From Mycolicibacterium pyrenivorans (lineage in GTDB: Bacteria; Actinomycetota; Actinomycetes; Mycobacteriales; Mycobacteriaceae), in assembly GCF_025821625.1 (NCBI RefSeq), contig NZ_JACKSH010000253.1, forward strand, positions 1,715 to 65,714: 64,000 nucleotides of DNA. The letters are read 5' to 3'. Made by a program: the position numbers and the translations under genes. Shown here piece by piece: positions 40,710-48,250 of this stretch. The notes under the pieces are model-generated. The model made no database searches and was not told the origin of the DNA. It worked only from the letters and a program-made list of their open reading frames with translations. Each line of letters begins with the position of its first letter. The first letter of the stretch is position 1.

Positions 40710-41197
40710 CCGCCGCCACTCGCGTCGTCACCCGCGCCGAAGTCGAGGATTTCCTCTACCACGAGGCGGCACTGCTGGACGCGTGGAACCTCGACGGCTG
40801 GCTCGAACTCTATGAGCTCGACGCCCGGTACGAGGTGCCGTGCAACGACAAACTGGACGCTGATTCGGACCGCGATCTGCTGCTCATCGACGATGATCAC
40901 CGGCGGATGCAAGCCAGGGTGGAACGGCTCAACAACCGCCGGGCCCATCGCGAGTATCCGCACTCACGCACCAACCACCAGGTTTTCAACGTGCGCCTCG
41001 GAGAGCCGAGCGAGGAGTTGCCGGTGAGCGCGTCGTTCACGGTGTGGCGATGCCGGGACGGCCGGACCAGCGCCTACGTCGGCAAGTATCACTACCGGTT
41101 GCGGTTGACCAGCAACGGGTTCCGAATCGCTTACAAGCGCGCGGAACTCGATCTGACCGACCTGCGCGGTGTCGGTGACGTGGCGATCATCTTGTGA
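40706..41197 (+). CDS. Rieske ring-hydroxylating dioxygenase, beta (small) subunit
   Basis: A 163-residue subunit of the cystatin/NTF2-like fold: VEDFLYHEAALLDAWNLDGWLELYELDARYEVPCND, then LLIDDDHRRMQARVERLNNRRAHREYPHSRTNHQVFNVRL, and YHYRLRLTSNGFRIAYKRAELD. These are standard beta-subunit motifs (W...L...D..Y, RxxRL, SRT.H...N). It has no catalytic metal and stabilises the alpha3-beta3 complex. Both its ends overlap neighbours (ATGA, GTGA), consistent with one operon. Confidence 0.9.
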   Translation: MTAATRVVTRAEVEDFLYHEAALLDAWNLDGWLELYELDARYEVPCNDKLDADSDRDLLLIDDDHRRMQARVERLNNRRAHREYPHSRTNHQVFNVRLGEPSEELPVSASFTVWRCRDGRTSAYVGKYHYRLRLTSNGFRIAYKRAELDLTDLRGVGDVAIIL

Positions 41198-41958
41198 GCG
41201 GAGCGCTCGCGGGTCGCACCGCGATCGTCACCGGCGCCTCCTCCGGCATCGGTCTGGGCATCATCGAGCGGCTGATCACCGACGGCGCCCGGGTGTTCGC
41301 CGCCACCCGCTCCGAAGCCGACCTCGAGCGGGTGGCAACGCAGGCGGCGATCGCCGGAGGCTTCGTGGGCGAGCTCCAGAAGTCCGGTGTCGCCGATAAT
41401 CTCGCCGAAGTCGCGATCGCGGAGCTGGGCCACATCGACGTCCTGGTGAACAATGCCGGCGGCGGGGTGATCACGCCGACCCTCGAGCACACCGAGGAGA
41501 CCCTGCAGGCCACCATCGACAACAATCTGTGGACCACCATCCGCTGCACCCGGGCGGTTCTGCCGCACATGGTGTCTCGCCGACACGGCCGGCTCATCAA
41601 CATCGGGGCCGACTCGGTACGCACCGGCCTGATGGACCACGCCATGTACAACGCCGCCAAGGGCGGGGTGCACGCGATGATGACCGGTCTGGCCCGCGAG
41701 TTCGCCGATGCCGACATCACCGCCAACACCGTCGCTCCGTGCTACGTGCTGACGCCGGAACTGTCGGCGTTGTTCGCCTCGGGCGAGGCGCCCCCGCGCC
41801 TCGTGGAGGTCGTCGACCAGGGCACCGCCATCGTGCCGCTGGGCCGGCCGGGCACCCCGGCGGAGGTGGCCGCCACCGTCGCCTTCCTGGCCGGCGACGA
41901 CAGCAGATTCATCACCGGGCAGACCATCTACATCAACGGCGGCGCCAGCATGGGCTGA
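41194..41958 (+). CDS. cis-Dihydrodiol dehydrogenase (SDR)
   Basis: A 254-residue classical SDR with intact catalytic residues: TAIVTGASSGIGLGIIERL, LVNNAGGGVITP, the Ser/Tyr/Lys region NIGADSVRTGLMDHAMYNAAKGGVHAMM (YNAAK) and the ending FITGQTIYINGGASMG. It should oxidise the cis-diol from the Rieske enzyme to a catechol-type product with NAD. GTG 41194 overlaps the beta subunit stop (GTGA). Position directly after the dioxygenase genes makes this role the most likely one; the general family alone would not. Confidence 0.85.
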   Translation: MSGALAGRTAIVTGASSGIGLGIIERLITDGARVFAATRSEADLERVATQAAIAGGFVGELQKSGVADNLAEVAIAELGHIDVLVNNAGGGVITPTLEHTEETLQATIDNNLWTTIRCTRAVLPHMVSRRHGRLINIGADSVRTGLMDHAMYNAAKGGVHAMMTGLAREFADADITANTVAPCYVLTPELSALFASGEAPPRLVEVVDQGTAIVPLGRPGTPAEVAATVAFLAGDDSRFITGQTIYINGGASMG

Positions 41959-41982
41959 CGCCCGTGAACAACAGAGGAGACC

Positions 41983-42780
41983 ATGACCCTGACTCGATCT
42001 CGACTACACGACGCCGCCGACCGGTTGATCGCCGCTGCCGACGCCCCGCGTCAATGCGAACCGGTGCGAGACATCCTCGGCGACAACGATATCGCGTCCG
42101 CCTACGCAGTGCAGAACCTCATCACCGAGGACTCTCTTCGCCGCGGGCGCACCATCGTCGGCCACAAGATCGGCCTGACGTCCCCGGCGGTGCAGCGCCA
42201 ACTCGGGGTCGACCAACCCGACTCCGGGATGCTCTTCGCCGACATGCGGGTGATCGACGGCGCCACTGTCCCGGCCGGCCGATTGCTGCAACCCAAGGTC
42301 GAGGCCGAGATCGCGTTCATTCTCGCCGCAGACCTCGTCGACGACTTGTCCGAGGACGCGGTCCGGGCCGCGGCGGGCGTCGCGGTACCGGCGATCGAGA
42401 TCGTCGACTCCCGTATCCGGGACTGGTCGATCAGCATCGTCGGCACCGTTGCCGACAACGGCTCCTCGGCGCTGTTCGTCCTCGGCGAGTCCCGAATTCC
42501 GGTCGCCGACATCGACTTCGTCTCCCGCGCCATGGTGCTCACCGAGGACGGCGCCACGGTGTCGCAGGGCCGCGGCTCGGACTGCCTGGGAAGCCCGCTG
42601 TTGGCGCTGCAGTGGCTGGCCAGGACCGCCCGCGACAACGGCTCACCACTTCGTGCCGGGCACATCGTGCTGTCCGGGGCGCTGGGGCCGATGGTGCCGG
42701 CGCGGCCCGGCAGCACGTACGCCTCGACGATCGACGGCATCGGCTCGGTGGCCGTGGGCTTCGCCGGGAATGCCGCCTAA
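41983..42780 (+). CDS. 2-Keto-4-pentenoate hydratase (MhpD/DmpE/CmtF type)
   Basis: A 265-residue lyase of the fumarylacetoacetase-fold hydratase group. The metal-site region is SGMLFADMRVIDGATVPAGRLLQPKVEAEIAFILAADLV, where the Glu residues of VEAEIAF bind Mg or Mn. VAVPAIEIVDSRIRDWSISIVGTVADNGSSALFVLGE is the family's second signature. It hydrates 2-hydroxypenta-2,4-dienoate to 4-hydroxy-2-oxovalerate. It is 24 bases after the dehydrogenase and overlaps the convergent aldolase gene by four bases, so the operon stops here and the next step is encoded on the other strand. Confidence 0.9.
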   Translation: MTLTRSRLHDAADRLIAAADAPRQCEPVRDILGDNDIASAYAVQNLITEDSLRRGRTIVGHKIGLTSPAVQRQLGVDQPDSGMLFADMRVIDGATVPAGRLLQPKVEAEIAFILAADLVDDLSEDAVRAAAGVAVPAIEIVDSRIRDWSISIVGTVADNGSSALFVLGESRIPVADIDFVSRAMVLTEDGATVSQGRGSDCLGSPLLALQWLARTARDNGSPLRAGHIVLSGALGPMVPARPGSTYASTIDGIGSVAVGFAGNAA

Positions 42781-43820
42781 TTGCCCCTGCGGTTGCGCAG
42801 GTCGAGCGCGACGTCGGTGATCATGTCCTCCTGGCCGCCGACCAGACCCCGGCGACCCACCTCGACCAGAATGTCGCGGGTGTCCAAACCGTAAGTGGAA
42901 GCCGCATTTTCGGCGTGCCGCAAGAAGCTCGAGTACACCCCTGCGTAACCCAACGTCAGCGTCTCCCGGTCGACCTGCACCGGGCGGTCCTGCAGCGGAC
43001 GCACCAGGTCGTCGGCAGCATCCTGTAGCCCGAAGAGATCACAGGAATGCTTCCACCCCAGCAGATCTGCCACCGCTACGAACGGTTCGATCGGACAGTT
43101 CCCCGCGCCCGCGCCGTGGCCGGCCAGCGACGCGTCGACCCGGATGACGCCCTCCTCGACGGCGACGACGGAGTTCGCCACCGACAGCGACAGGTTCTGG
43201 TGGGCATGGATCCCGATCTGGGTGTCCGGTTCCAGCACCTCCCGGTAGGCCCGAACCCGGTCGCGGACGGCGTCCATGGTCAACCGGCCACCGGAGTCCG
43301 TCACGTAGACGCAATCGGCACCGTAGGACTCCATCAGCTTTGCCTGACGGGCCAACTCCGGCGCCGGTGCCATGTGCGACATCATCAGGAACCCGGACAC
43401 GTCCATGCCCAACTCCTTCGCCTTCGCGATGTGCTGGGCGGAGACGTCGGCCTCGGTGCAGTGCGTGGCCACCCGCACCGACGCCACGCCCAACTCATGA
43501 GCGCGCTCGAGTTCGTGGATGGTTCCGATCCCCGGCAACAGCAGCGTCGTCAGCTTCGCCCGGTGAATGCTCGACGCCGCGGCCTCCAGCCACTCCCAGT
43601 CGGTGTGACTGCCCGGTCCGTAGGTGAGCGAGTGCCCCGCGAGTCCGTCACCGTGGGACACCTCGATGGCATCGACTCCGGCCCGGTCCAGCGCGGCGGC
43701 GATGGCGGCCACGTTCTCCGGAGTGATCCGGTGCCGAATCGCATGCATCCCGTCCCGCAAGGTGACGTCCTGGATGTAGAGGGCCAGGCCGTCACTGGCG
43801 GTCGTCCGTGCGTTACCCAT
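42777..43820 (-). CDS. dmpG: 4-Hydroxy-2-oxovalerate aldolase
   Basis: A 347-residue aldolase (DmpG/BphI/MhpE) that splits 4-hydroxy-2-oxovalerate to pyruvate and acetaldehyde. IQDVTLRDGMHAIRHRI carries the DTLRDG-type motif with the metal Asp, VYVTDSGGRLTMDAVRDRV and IGIHAHQNLSLSVANSVVAVEEG supply the HxHxN metal motif, and SLAGHGAGAGNCPIEPFVAV is standard. The C-terminal domain that docks the partner dehydrogenase is present. The ATG has GGAGG within the end of the upstream dehydrogenase gene, four bases away. The two proteins form a channelling complex in known systems. Confidence 0.94.
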   Translation of the reverse strand: MGNARTTASDGLALYIQDVTLRDGMHAIRHRITPENVAAIAAALDRAGVDAIEVSHGDGLAGHSLTYGPGSHTDWEWLEAAASSIHRAKLTTLLLPGIGTIHELERAHELGVASVRVATHCTEADVSAQHIAKAKELGMDVSGFLMMSHMAPAPELARQAKLMESYGADCVYVTDSGGRLTMDAVRDRVRAYREVLEPDTQIGIHAHQNLSLSVANSVVAVEEGVIRVDASLAGHGAGAGNCPIEPFVAVADLLGWKHSCDLFGLQDAADDLVRPLQDRPVQVDRETLTLGYAGVYSSFLRHAENAASTYGLDTRDILVEVGRRGLVGGQEDMITDVALDLRNRRGN

Positions 43821-43824
43821 ATCT

Positions 43825-44748
43825 TTATGCCTCCACTTTGTGCGCCGCGATCGCGCGGGCTACCCGCAGCGCCGCGGACGTCATGATGTCCAGATTTCCG
43901 GCATACGCCGGCAGGTAGTGCGCGGCGCCCTCGACCTCGAGGAACACCGTCACCTTCCACAGCGGCCCGGGCGCATCGGTGAGGGTGGCCATCGATTCCT
44001 CGACCTTGGTGAACTGCACCGCCTGCTTGAGCCGGTATCCCGGCACATAGGTGGCGACCGTGGCCACCATCGCCACGATCGAAGCCACGATTTCGTCCTT
44101 GCGGTCCTCGCCGACCAGCGCGAGCACCGTGTCGCGCATGATCAACGGGGGCTCAGCAGGATTCAAGATGATGATCGCCTTGCCGTGCGCGGCACCGCCG
44201 ACCTGCTCTATCGCCTTGGAGGTGGTCTCGGTGAACTCGTCGATGTTGGCCCGGGTCCCCGGACCTGCCGACCTGGATGCGATCGAGGCGACGATCTCGG
44301 CCCAATACACCGGTGTCACCTGCGAAATGGCCGCGACCATCGGGATGGTCGCCTGCCCGCCGCAGGTCACCATGTTGATGTTCGGGGCGTCGAGGTGGGC
44401 GTCGAGATTGACCGGCGGCACCACGTACGGCCCGACCGCTGCCGGGGTGAGGTCGATCAACCGCTTGCCGTATGGGCGCACGATCGAGTCGTTGTGCTCG
44501 TGCGCCTTGGCCGAGGTTGCGTCGAAGACGATGTCGATCTCGTCGAACCGCGGATGCTCGACCAGTCCCTGCACGCCGGTGGAGACGGCGTCGATGCCGA
44601 GCCGCCGCGCCCGGGACAGGCCATCGGATTCGGGGTCGATACCCACCAGTGCGACGGTCTCGAGTTCCTCGCCGGCGAGCCGCTTGATCTTGATCAGCAG
44701 ATCGGTGCCGATGTTTCCGGAACCGATGATGGCGACTTTTGTGCTCAT
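43825..44748 (-). CDS. dmpF: Acetaldehyde dehydrogenase (acylating)
   Basis: The 307-residue enzyme (DmpF/BphJ/MhpF) converts acetaldehyde, NAD and CoA to acetyl-CoA. It begins KVAIIGSGNIGTDLLIKIKR, the Rossmann loop, and has the nucleophile Cys in NMVTCGGQATIPMVAAIS. DEFTETTSKAIEQVGGAAHGKAIIILNPAEPPLIMRDTV is the conserved C-terminal half. ATG 44748 is used; the frame to 44943 runs into the IclR gene on the other strand. It precedes the aldolase gene with a four-base gap, the normal partner order. It is divergent from the IclR regulator across only 38 bases. Confidence 0.93.
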   Translation of the reverse strand: MSTKVAIIGSGNIGTDLLIKIKRLAGEELETVALVGIDPESDGLSRARRLGIDAVSTGVQGLVEHPRFDEIDIVFDATSAKAHEHNDSIVRPYGKRLIDLTPAAVGPYVVPPVNLDAHLDAPNINMVTCGGQATIPMVAAISQVTPVYWAEIVASIASRSAGPGTRANIDEFTETTSKAIEQVGGAAHGKAIIILNPAEPPLIMRDTVLALVGEDRKDEIVASIVAMVATVATYVPGYRLKQAVQFTKVEESMATLTDAPGPLWKVTVFLEVEGAAHYLPAYAGNLDIMTSAALRVARAIAAHKVEA

Positions 44749-44786
44749 CCTTGAATTTTCCCCGGGCGACGGCACACACTCAAGGC

Positions 44787-45566
44787 ATGCGTCCCGAAGA
44801 ACGGAACACTTCGCGAGTCGATTCCTCGACATCGGTGGTGCGACGGATCTCGGCGCTTCTGGCCGCCTTCGAGCCCCATGAGACCAGCCTCGGGGTGAAC
44901 GAATTGGCGCGCCGGACAGCCATTCCGAAAGCCACCGTGTCACGGCTCGTCAAGGATCTGGAGAGCGTCGGCTTCGTGGAGCGCAACGGAAGGAAAGTGG
45001 TTCTCGGGCTCCGACTGTTCGAATTGGGTGAGCGGGCATCCCGGCGACGGTCGGTGCGGGAGGTGGCATTGCCTTTCATGGCAGATCTGCGGGAGGCCTC
45101 GGGGCAGACGATCCATCTGGCGATTCTCGACGGCACCGATGTCGTCTACGTGGAGATCCTGCGTGGACGTGACGCCCCGCGATTCCCCTCGGCGGTGGGC
45201 CGGCGCCTTCCGGCGCATGCGACCGGCGTCGGCAAGGCGCTCCTAGCCGGGTCGTCGAGCGATGTGATCGACGCCGCAATCGCTGCAGGACTCGGACGCG
45301 TCGGTCCCCGGACGATCACGTCGTCGGGGGCGCTGCGGCGCCAGTTGGCGTGGATCAAATCCAGTGGCATGGCCTACGAGCACGAGGAATCTGCTGTCGG
45401 GGTGGCGTGTGTCGCCAGCGCCGTTCGTGTGAATGACGGACCTCCGATCGCCGCAGTGTCGGCATCGGGATGGATTGGCAAGGTCGACATCCGGCGCATG
45501 GGCCCGGCCGTTCACACCACCGCGCTCAGCATCGCGAGGGTCCTCGCCGCCGCCGAGCCGATGTGA
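44787..45566 (+). CDS. IclR-family transcriptional regulator
   Basis: A 259-residue regulator. Residues about 15-75 form the winged helix (VVRRISALLAAFEPHETSLGVNELARRTAIPKATVSRLVKDLESVGFVERNGRKVVLGLRLFELG). The effector domain includes LREASGQTIHLAILDGTDVVYVEILRG, LPAHATGVGKALLA and the final VSASGWIGKVDIRRMGP. ATG 44787 is favoured; AAGG lies five bases ahead. It is divergent from the acetaldehyde dehydrogenase/aldolase genes and probably controls them, as IclR proteins do in many aromatic pathways. Ligand unknown, possibly the aromatic acid or its cleavage product. Confidence 0.88.
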   Translation: MRPEERNTSRVDSSTSVVRRISALLAAFEPHETSLGVNELARRTAIPKATVSRLVKDLESVGFVERNGRKVVLGLRLFELGERASRRRSVREVALPFMADLREASGQTIHLAILDGTDVVYVEILRGRDAPRFPSAVGRRLPAHATGVGKALLAGSSSDVIDAAIAAGLGRVGPRTITSSGALRRQLAWIKSSGMAYEHEESAVGVACVASAVRVNDGPPIAAVSASGWIGKVDIRRMGPAVHTTALSIARVLAAAEPM

Positions 45567-45598
45567 TGACGCGATTACCCGGCACGGCTTCCGGCTGA

Positions 45599-46525
45599 TC
45601 AGCTATAGGCGGTCACGTATTGGCGCGCGTAGTTCAGATAGCTTCGATTCCAGCAAAATTCGGCCCACCCGGTTCCCACGTCACCGTCGATGTCGACGGT
45701 CACGGCCGCTTCGCTGTTGTAAACCATCGGATCGAACTCCATCGAGACGCTGGCGAAGGTCACGGCATCAACGCGCGCCGTGCGGCCCTCGGTGTCGACG
45801 ACGGTCGCCCGTAGCCGGCGGTGCAGCATCTGATCGTCGTACTCCACGTCGCAATCCACCGACAGAATGTTCGCGAGCCGGCCGTCACGGTAGAGGTAGC
45901 CGCGAACTTGCTTGCGGCCGAATGAGTCCATTTCGAAGAAGTGGATCGAACTGGCCGCAGTGATCGCGTGAAACCACTTGTAGTGCTGGTTGAGACCCCA
46001 GATCCGTGGTCCCCAGGAGTGATCTCGGACCATGAATCCCTCGACCTGCTGATCGATTCCGGGAGCAATGAGCCGCCCAGTGACGCGGCCATGTTGCTCG
46101 GTCCGGTCGTCGCCGTAGTACCCGGGATTCCCCAGGGGGTGCATGCTGAACGCATAGACCGGGTGCATCGCCACGTAGCGGCCCACGAACTTGATGGTCT
46201 CGCCCTCCCACGCGATGTCGACGCGCTGGTGGGGTTCTATCACTCGCATCCGTAATGGCCCGGTGCGCCAATCATCGAAATTCATGGACCCGGGCACGAC
46301 CTCTTCGACCTGCTCGTGGATCGGTTCGGCCAGTGCGGGACCGAACACGGAGGCCCGTCCCTTGGCATGCCCGTCTGCTCGAACGGTCGGATAGATGAAT
46401 CCGGCAACCCCGAACTCGGGGAACATGAGCATGTGGGCGAGCGACTCCCGGCCATCCGGACCCATCGTGTGACGGAACGCGTGCTCGGGCGGGAAAGCCA
46501 CTCCTGTCAGCGCGGCGGATGACAT
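45599..46525 (-). CDS. CrtC/AttH-like lipocalin-fold protein (DUF7064-like)
   Basis: A 308-residue protein without a known role, similar to the CrtC/AttH-type proteins often found in mycobacterial lipid and terpenoid gene clusters. The signature is VRDHSWGPRIWGLNQHYKWFHAITAASSIHFFEMDSFGRKQVRGYLYRDG in the middle, with the RDHSWGPR motif also recognisable in relatives. The first 60 residues hold a YxTVRADGHAKGRAS strand. ATG 46525 has GGGAG eight bases upstream. It is 17 bases after the FAD monooxygenase gene on the same strand. A second, distant relative lies at 61864-62883. A ligand-binding or hydratase-like function on a hydrophobic substrate is a guess. Confidence 0.6.
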   Translation of the reverse strand: MSSAALTGVAFPPEHAFRHTMGPDGRESLAHMLMFPEFGVAGFIYPTVRADGHAKGRASVFGPALAEPIHEQVEEVVPGSMNFDDWRTGPLRMRVIEPHQRVDIAWEGETIKFVGRYVAMHPVYAFSMHPLGNPGYYGDDRTEQHGRVTGRLIAPGIDQQVEGFMVRDHSWGPRIWGLNQHYKWFHAITAASSIHFFEMDSFGRKQVRGYLYRDGRLANILSVDCDVEYDDQMLHRRLRATVVDTEGRTARVDAVTFASVSMEFDPMVYNSEAAVTVDIDGDVGTGWAEFCWNRSYLNYARQYVTAYS

Positions 46526-46542
46526 ACCGTCGTCTCCCTCAC

Positions 46543-48051
46543 TCAGATCCTCTCGGCGTCGACGCGGCCCGCAGCCACGACAGCGGTTTCGGGAGCGTCC
46601 TTGGTGCGCGTCGCCGCCGCCCGATGTGTCGGAATCACCGGCGGCTTGCCGATGCTCCATCCCGCGTTCTCCGTCGAGACCGGCTTCGTCGACCGGAATC
46701 CGTCGAGGAGGCGGTGCCGTCGGATGCCGATCTCGTGTGGTAGTTGTGACGCCACTTCGGCCAGAATCGCCGGGCGATCCGCCCCTGGCTGACGCAGCGC
46801 TGCGATGAGTCCATTGACCAGACGGCGAACGTTGATCACCTGTTCCACTGGACGCCCTCTGTTGAACGTGTCAGAGAAGTCGGGGTTTTCGTCGCCGACG
46901 AAACCGCGCAATACTTCGTGGACCAGCGGACTGCTCGGTTTCGGGTGGGTCTCCCGGTTGCCCCAGTGATAGGTCGAGATCGTGTCGCGGTCGCGTTCGC
47001 GTTCGTAGTCGCGCAACGCCACATCCAACGCCCGCTCATCGCCGAGGGTTCGGGCAATGGCCTGGCCGAGCAGACGGCCGTGCTTGAGGGCATCGCGCTG
47101 CCCGTTGCCGGTGACCGGGTCCTTGAAGTGGCCGGCATCGCCCGTCAGCGCCCAACCCGGGCCGCTGGAACGCCGGTAAAACGACGACAGGTCATCGGTG
47201 ATCCGCATCTTGCTCATGTTCGTCGCGTCTCCGATACGCGCTCGCAACCGCGGGTCGCGAGCCAACTTCTCCTCCCACATGTCCTCCGGCGCCTCCCGGA
47301 ACCGAGGGATGTCCCTGGCATCGCACATGTGGACGACGATCGTCCTGCCTGCCGGAGAACTCGGCAGCACGAGCGCCATGTTTGTGTCTGCCCGGAATAT
47401 CTCGTACGCGTTCTGGTTCTTGATGCCGACCGGGTCGTCGATATAGCGAAACGCGAAGCCACGCAGGTTCTTCGACCCGCGATAGGGCTCCCACACTCCC
47501 AGTGCAGCGGCAGTCCGCGATCTACGCCCGTCTGCACCGACCACCACACGCGCGTGGATCTCGTGGACCTCACCCGGCCGGCCACCGATTCGGTAGCGAA
47601 CGCCCGCGGCACGCTCGCCCTTCCACACCACGTCTTCGACACTGCAGTGCTCCCGGACATCCACTCCGGCATCGCGGGCGGTCTCCACCAGCAGCACGTC
47701 GAGCTGATCACGCGGTATGCACAAGCCGAAGTCGATGCCCTGATACTCGCGGAAGCGTTCCCGGAATGACACGCTGCCGTCGTTGACCGCCAGGTATCGA
47801 GGCTTGGCCGGGCCCAGCGCCAAGACGCGGTCGAGCGCGCTCATCAAGAGCAGCTCCTGGACGCCACTCGGCACCATCGCGTGGGTGCTCAGGGTGTCCG
47901 ACGGAAAGCGGACCTTGTCCAACACGACCACGCGAAGTCCGGAGCGCGCCAGCGGAACAGCGGTCGCGGTCCCGGCCAACCGGGCCCCGACGATGACGAC
48001 GTCAGCCTCTTCGATCGTCGTCGGCAAGTCCTCGCTTGTAGCCGCCACCAT
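46543..48051 (-). CDS. FAD-dependent oxidoreductase/monooxygenase
   Basis: A 502-residue flavoprotein of the PHBH/geranylgeranyl-reductase-like class. ADVVIVGARLAGTATAVPLARSGLRVVVLDKVRFPSDTLSTHAM is the FAD-binding loop (GARLAG with a slightly altered GxGxxG), VVVGADGRRSRTAAALG the DG motif, and WALTGDAGHFKDPVTGNGQRDALKHGRLLGQAI the second FAD motif. The unusually long C-terminal 100 residues are not family-standard. Substrate hydroxylation or dehydrogenation of a hydrophobic compound is likely. It sits in a two-gene operon with the CrtC/AttH-like gene and is divergent from an APH-type kinase. Confidence 0.78.
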   Translation of the reverse strand: MVAATSEDLPTTIEEADVVIVGARLAGTATAVPLARSGLRVVVLDKVRFPSDTLSTHAMVPSGVQELLLMSALDRVLALGPAKPRYLAVNDGSVSFRERFREYQGIDFGLCIPRDQLDVLLVETARDAGVDVREHCSVEDVVWKGERAAGVRYRIGGRPGEVHEIHARVVVGADGRRSRTAAALGVWEPYRGSKNLRGFAFRYIDDPVGIKNQNAYEIFRADTNMALVLPSSPAGRTIVVHMCDARDIPRFREAPEDMWEEKLARDPRLRARIGDATNMSKMRITDDLSSFYRRSSGPGWALTGDAGHFKDPVTGNGQRDALKHGRLLGQAIARTLGDERALDVALRDYERERDRDTISTYHWGNRETHPKPSSPLVHEVLRGFVGDENPDFSDTFNRGRPVEQVINVRRLVNGLIAALRQPGADRPAILAEVASQLPHEIGIRRHRLLDGFRSTKPVSTENAGWSIGKPPVIPTHRAAATRTKDAPETAVVAAGRVDAERI

Positions 48052-48074
48052 TCCCCACTTTTCTCAGTAGACCT

Positions 48075-48144
48075 CACTGCAGTGTGCATCAGGATTCCCG
48101 CAGCCGCGCCATCCGAAGGGGTCATGTTTCGTTCTCCGAAGGGG
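48075..48144. promoter_or_regulatory. Palindrome and direct repeats in the FAD-oxidoreductase/kinase divergent region
   Basis: CACTGCAGTG (48075-48084) is a perfect palindrome 24 bases upstream of the oxidoreductase start. TCCGAAGGGG occurs twice, at 48112-48121 and 48135-48144, with a 23-base period, on the side of the kinase gene. Repeats of about two helical turns are what tandem-bound activators use. The regulator could be one of the LuxR proteins nearby. Confidence 0.4.
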
Positions 48145-48250
48145 CAGGTTCGGCCGAAGTTCGACGGCGATCGCCCGGCGCTGCCCTAGCATTCCGCTGC
48201 GACGCCGATACCGACGGCGCTCCTGCAGCAACGAATGAGGTGGTCTGCCA

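Noticed and set aside
41529..43028. A 499-codon plus-strand frame across the diol dehydrogenase and hydratase
   Set aside because: It is out of frame with both well-supported genes and consists of Arg/Pro/Gly-rich sequence.
44749..44785. CCTTGA...TCAAGG inverted repeat between the dehydrogenase and IclR genes
   Set aside because: Each arm is the AAGG purine-rich stretch in front of its own start codon, so the symmetry probably reflects two weak ribosome sites, not an operator.
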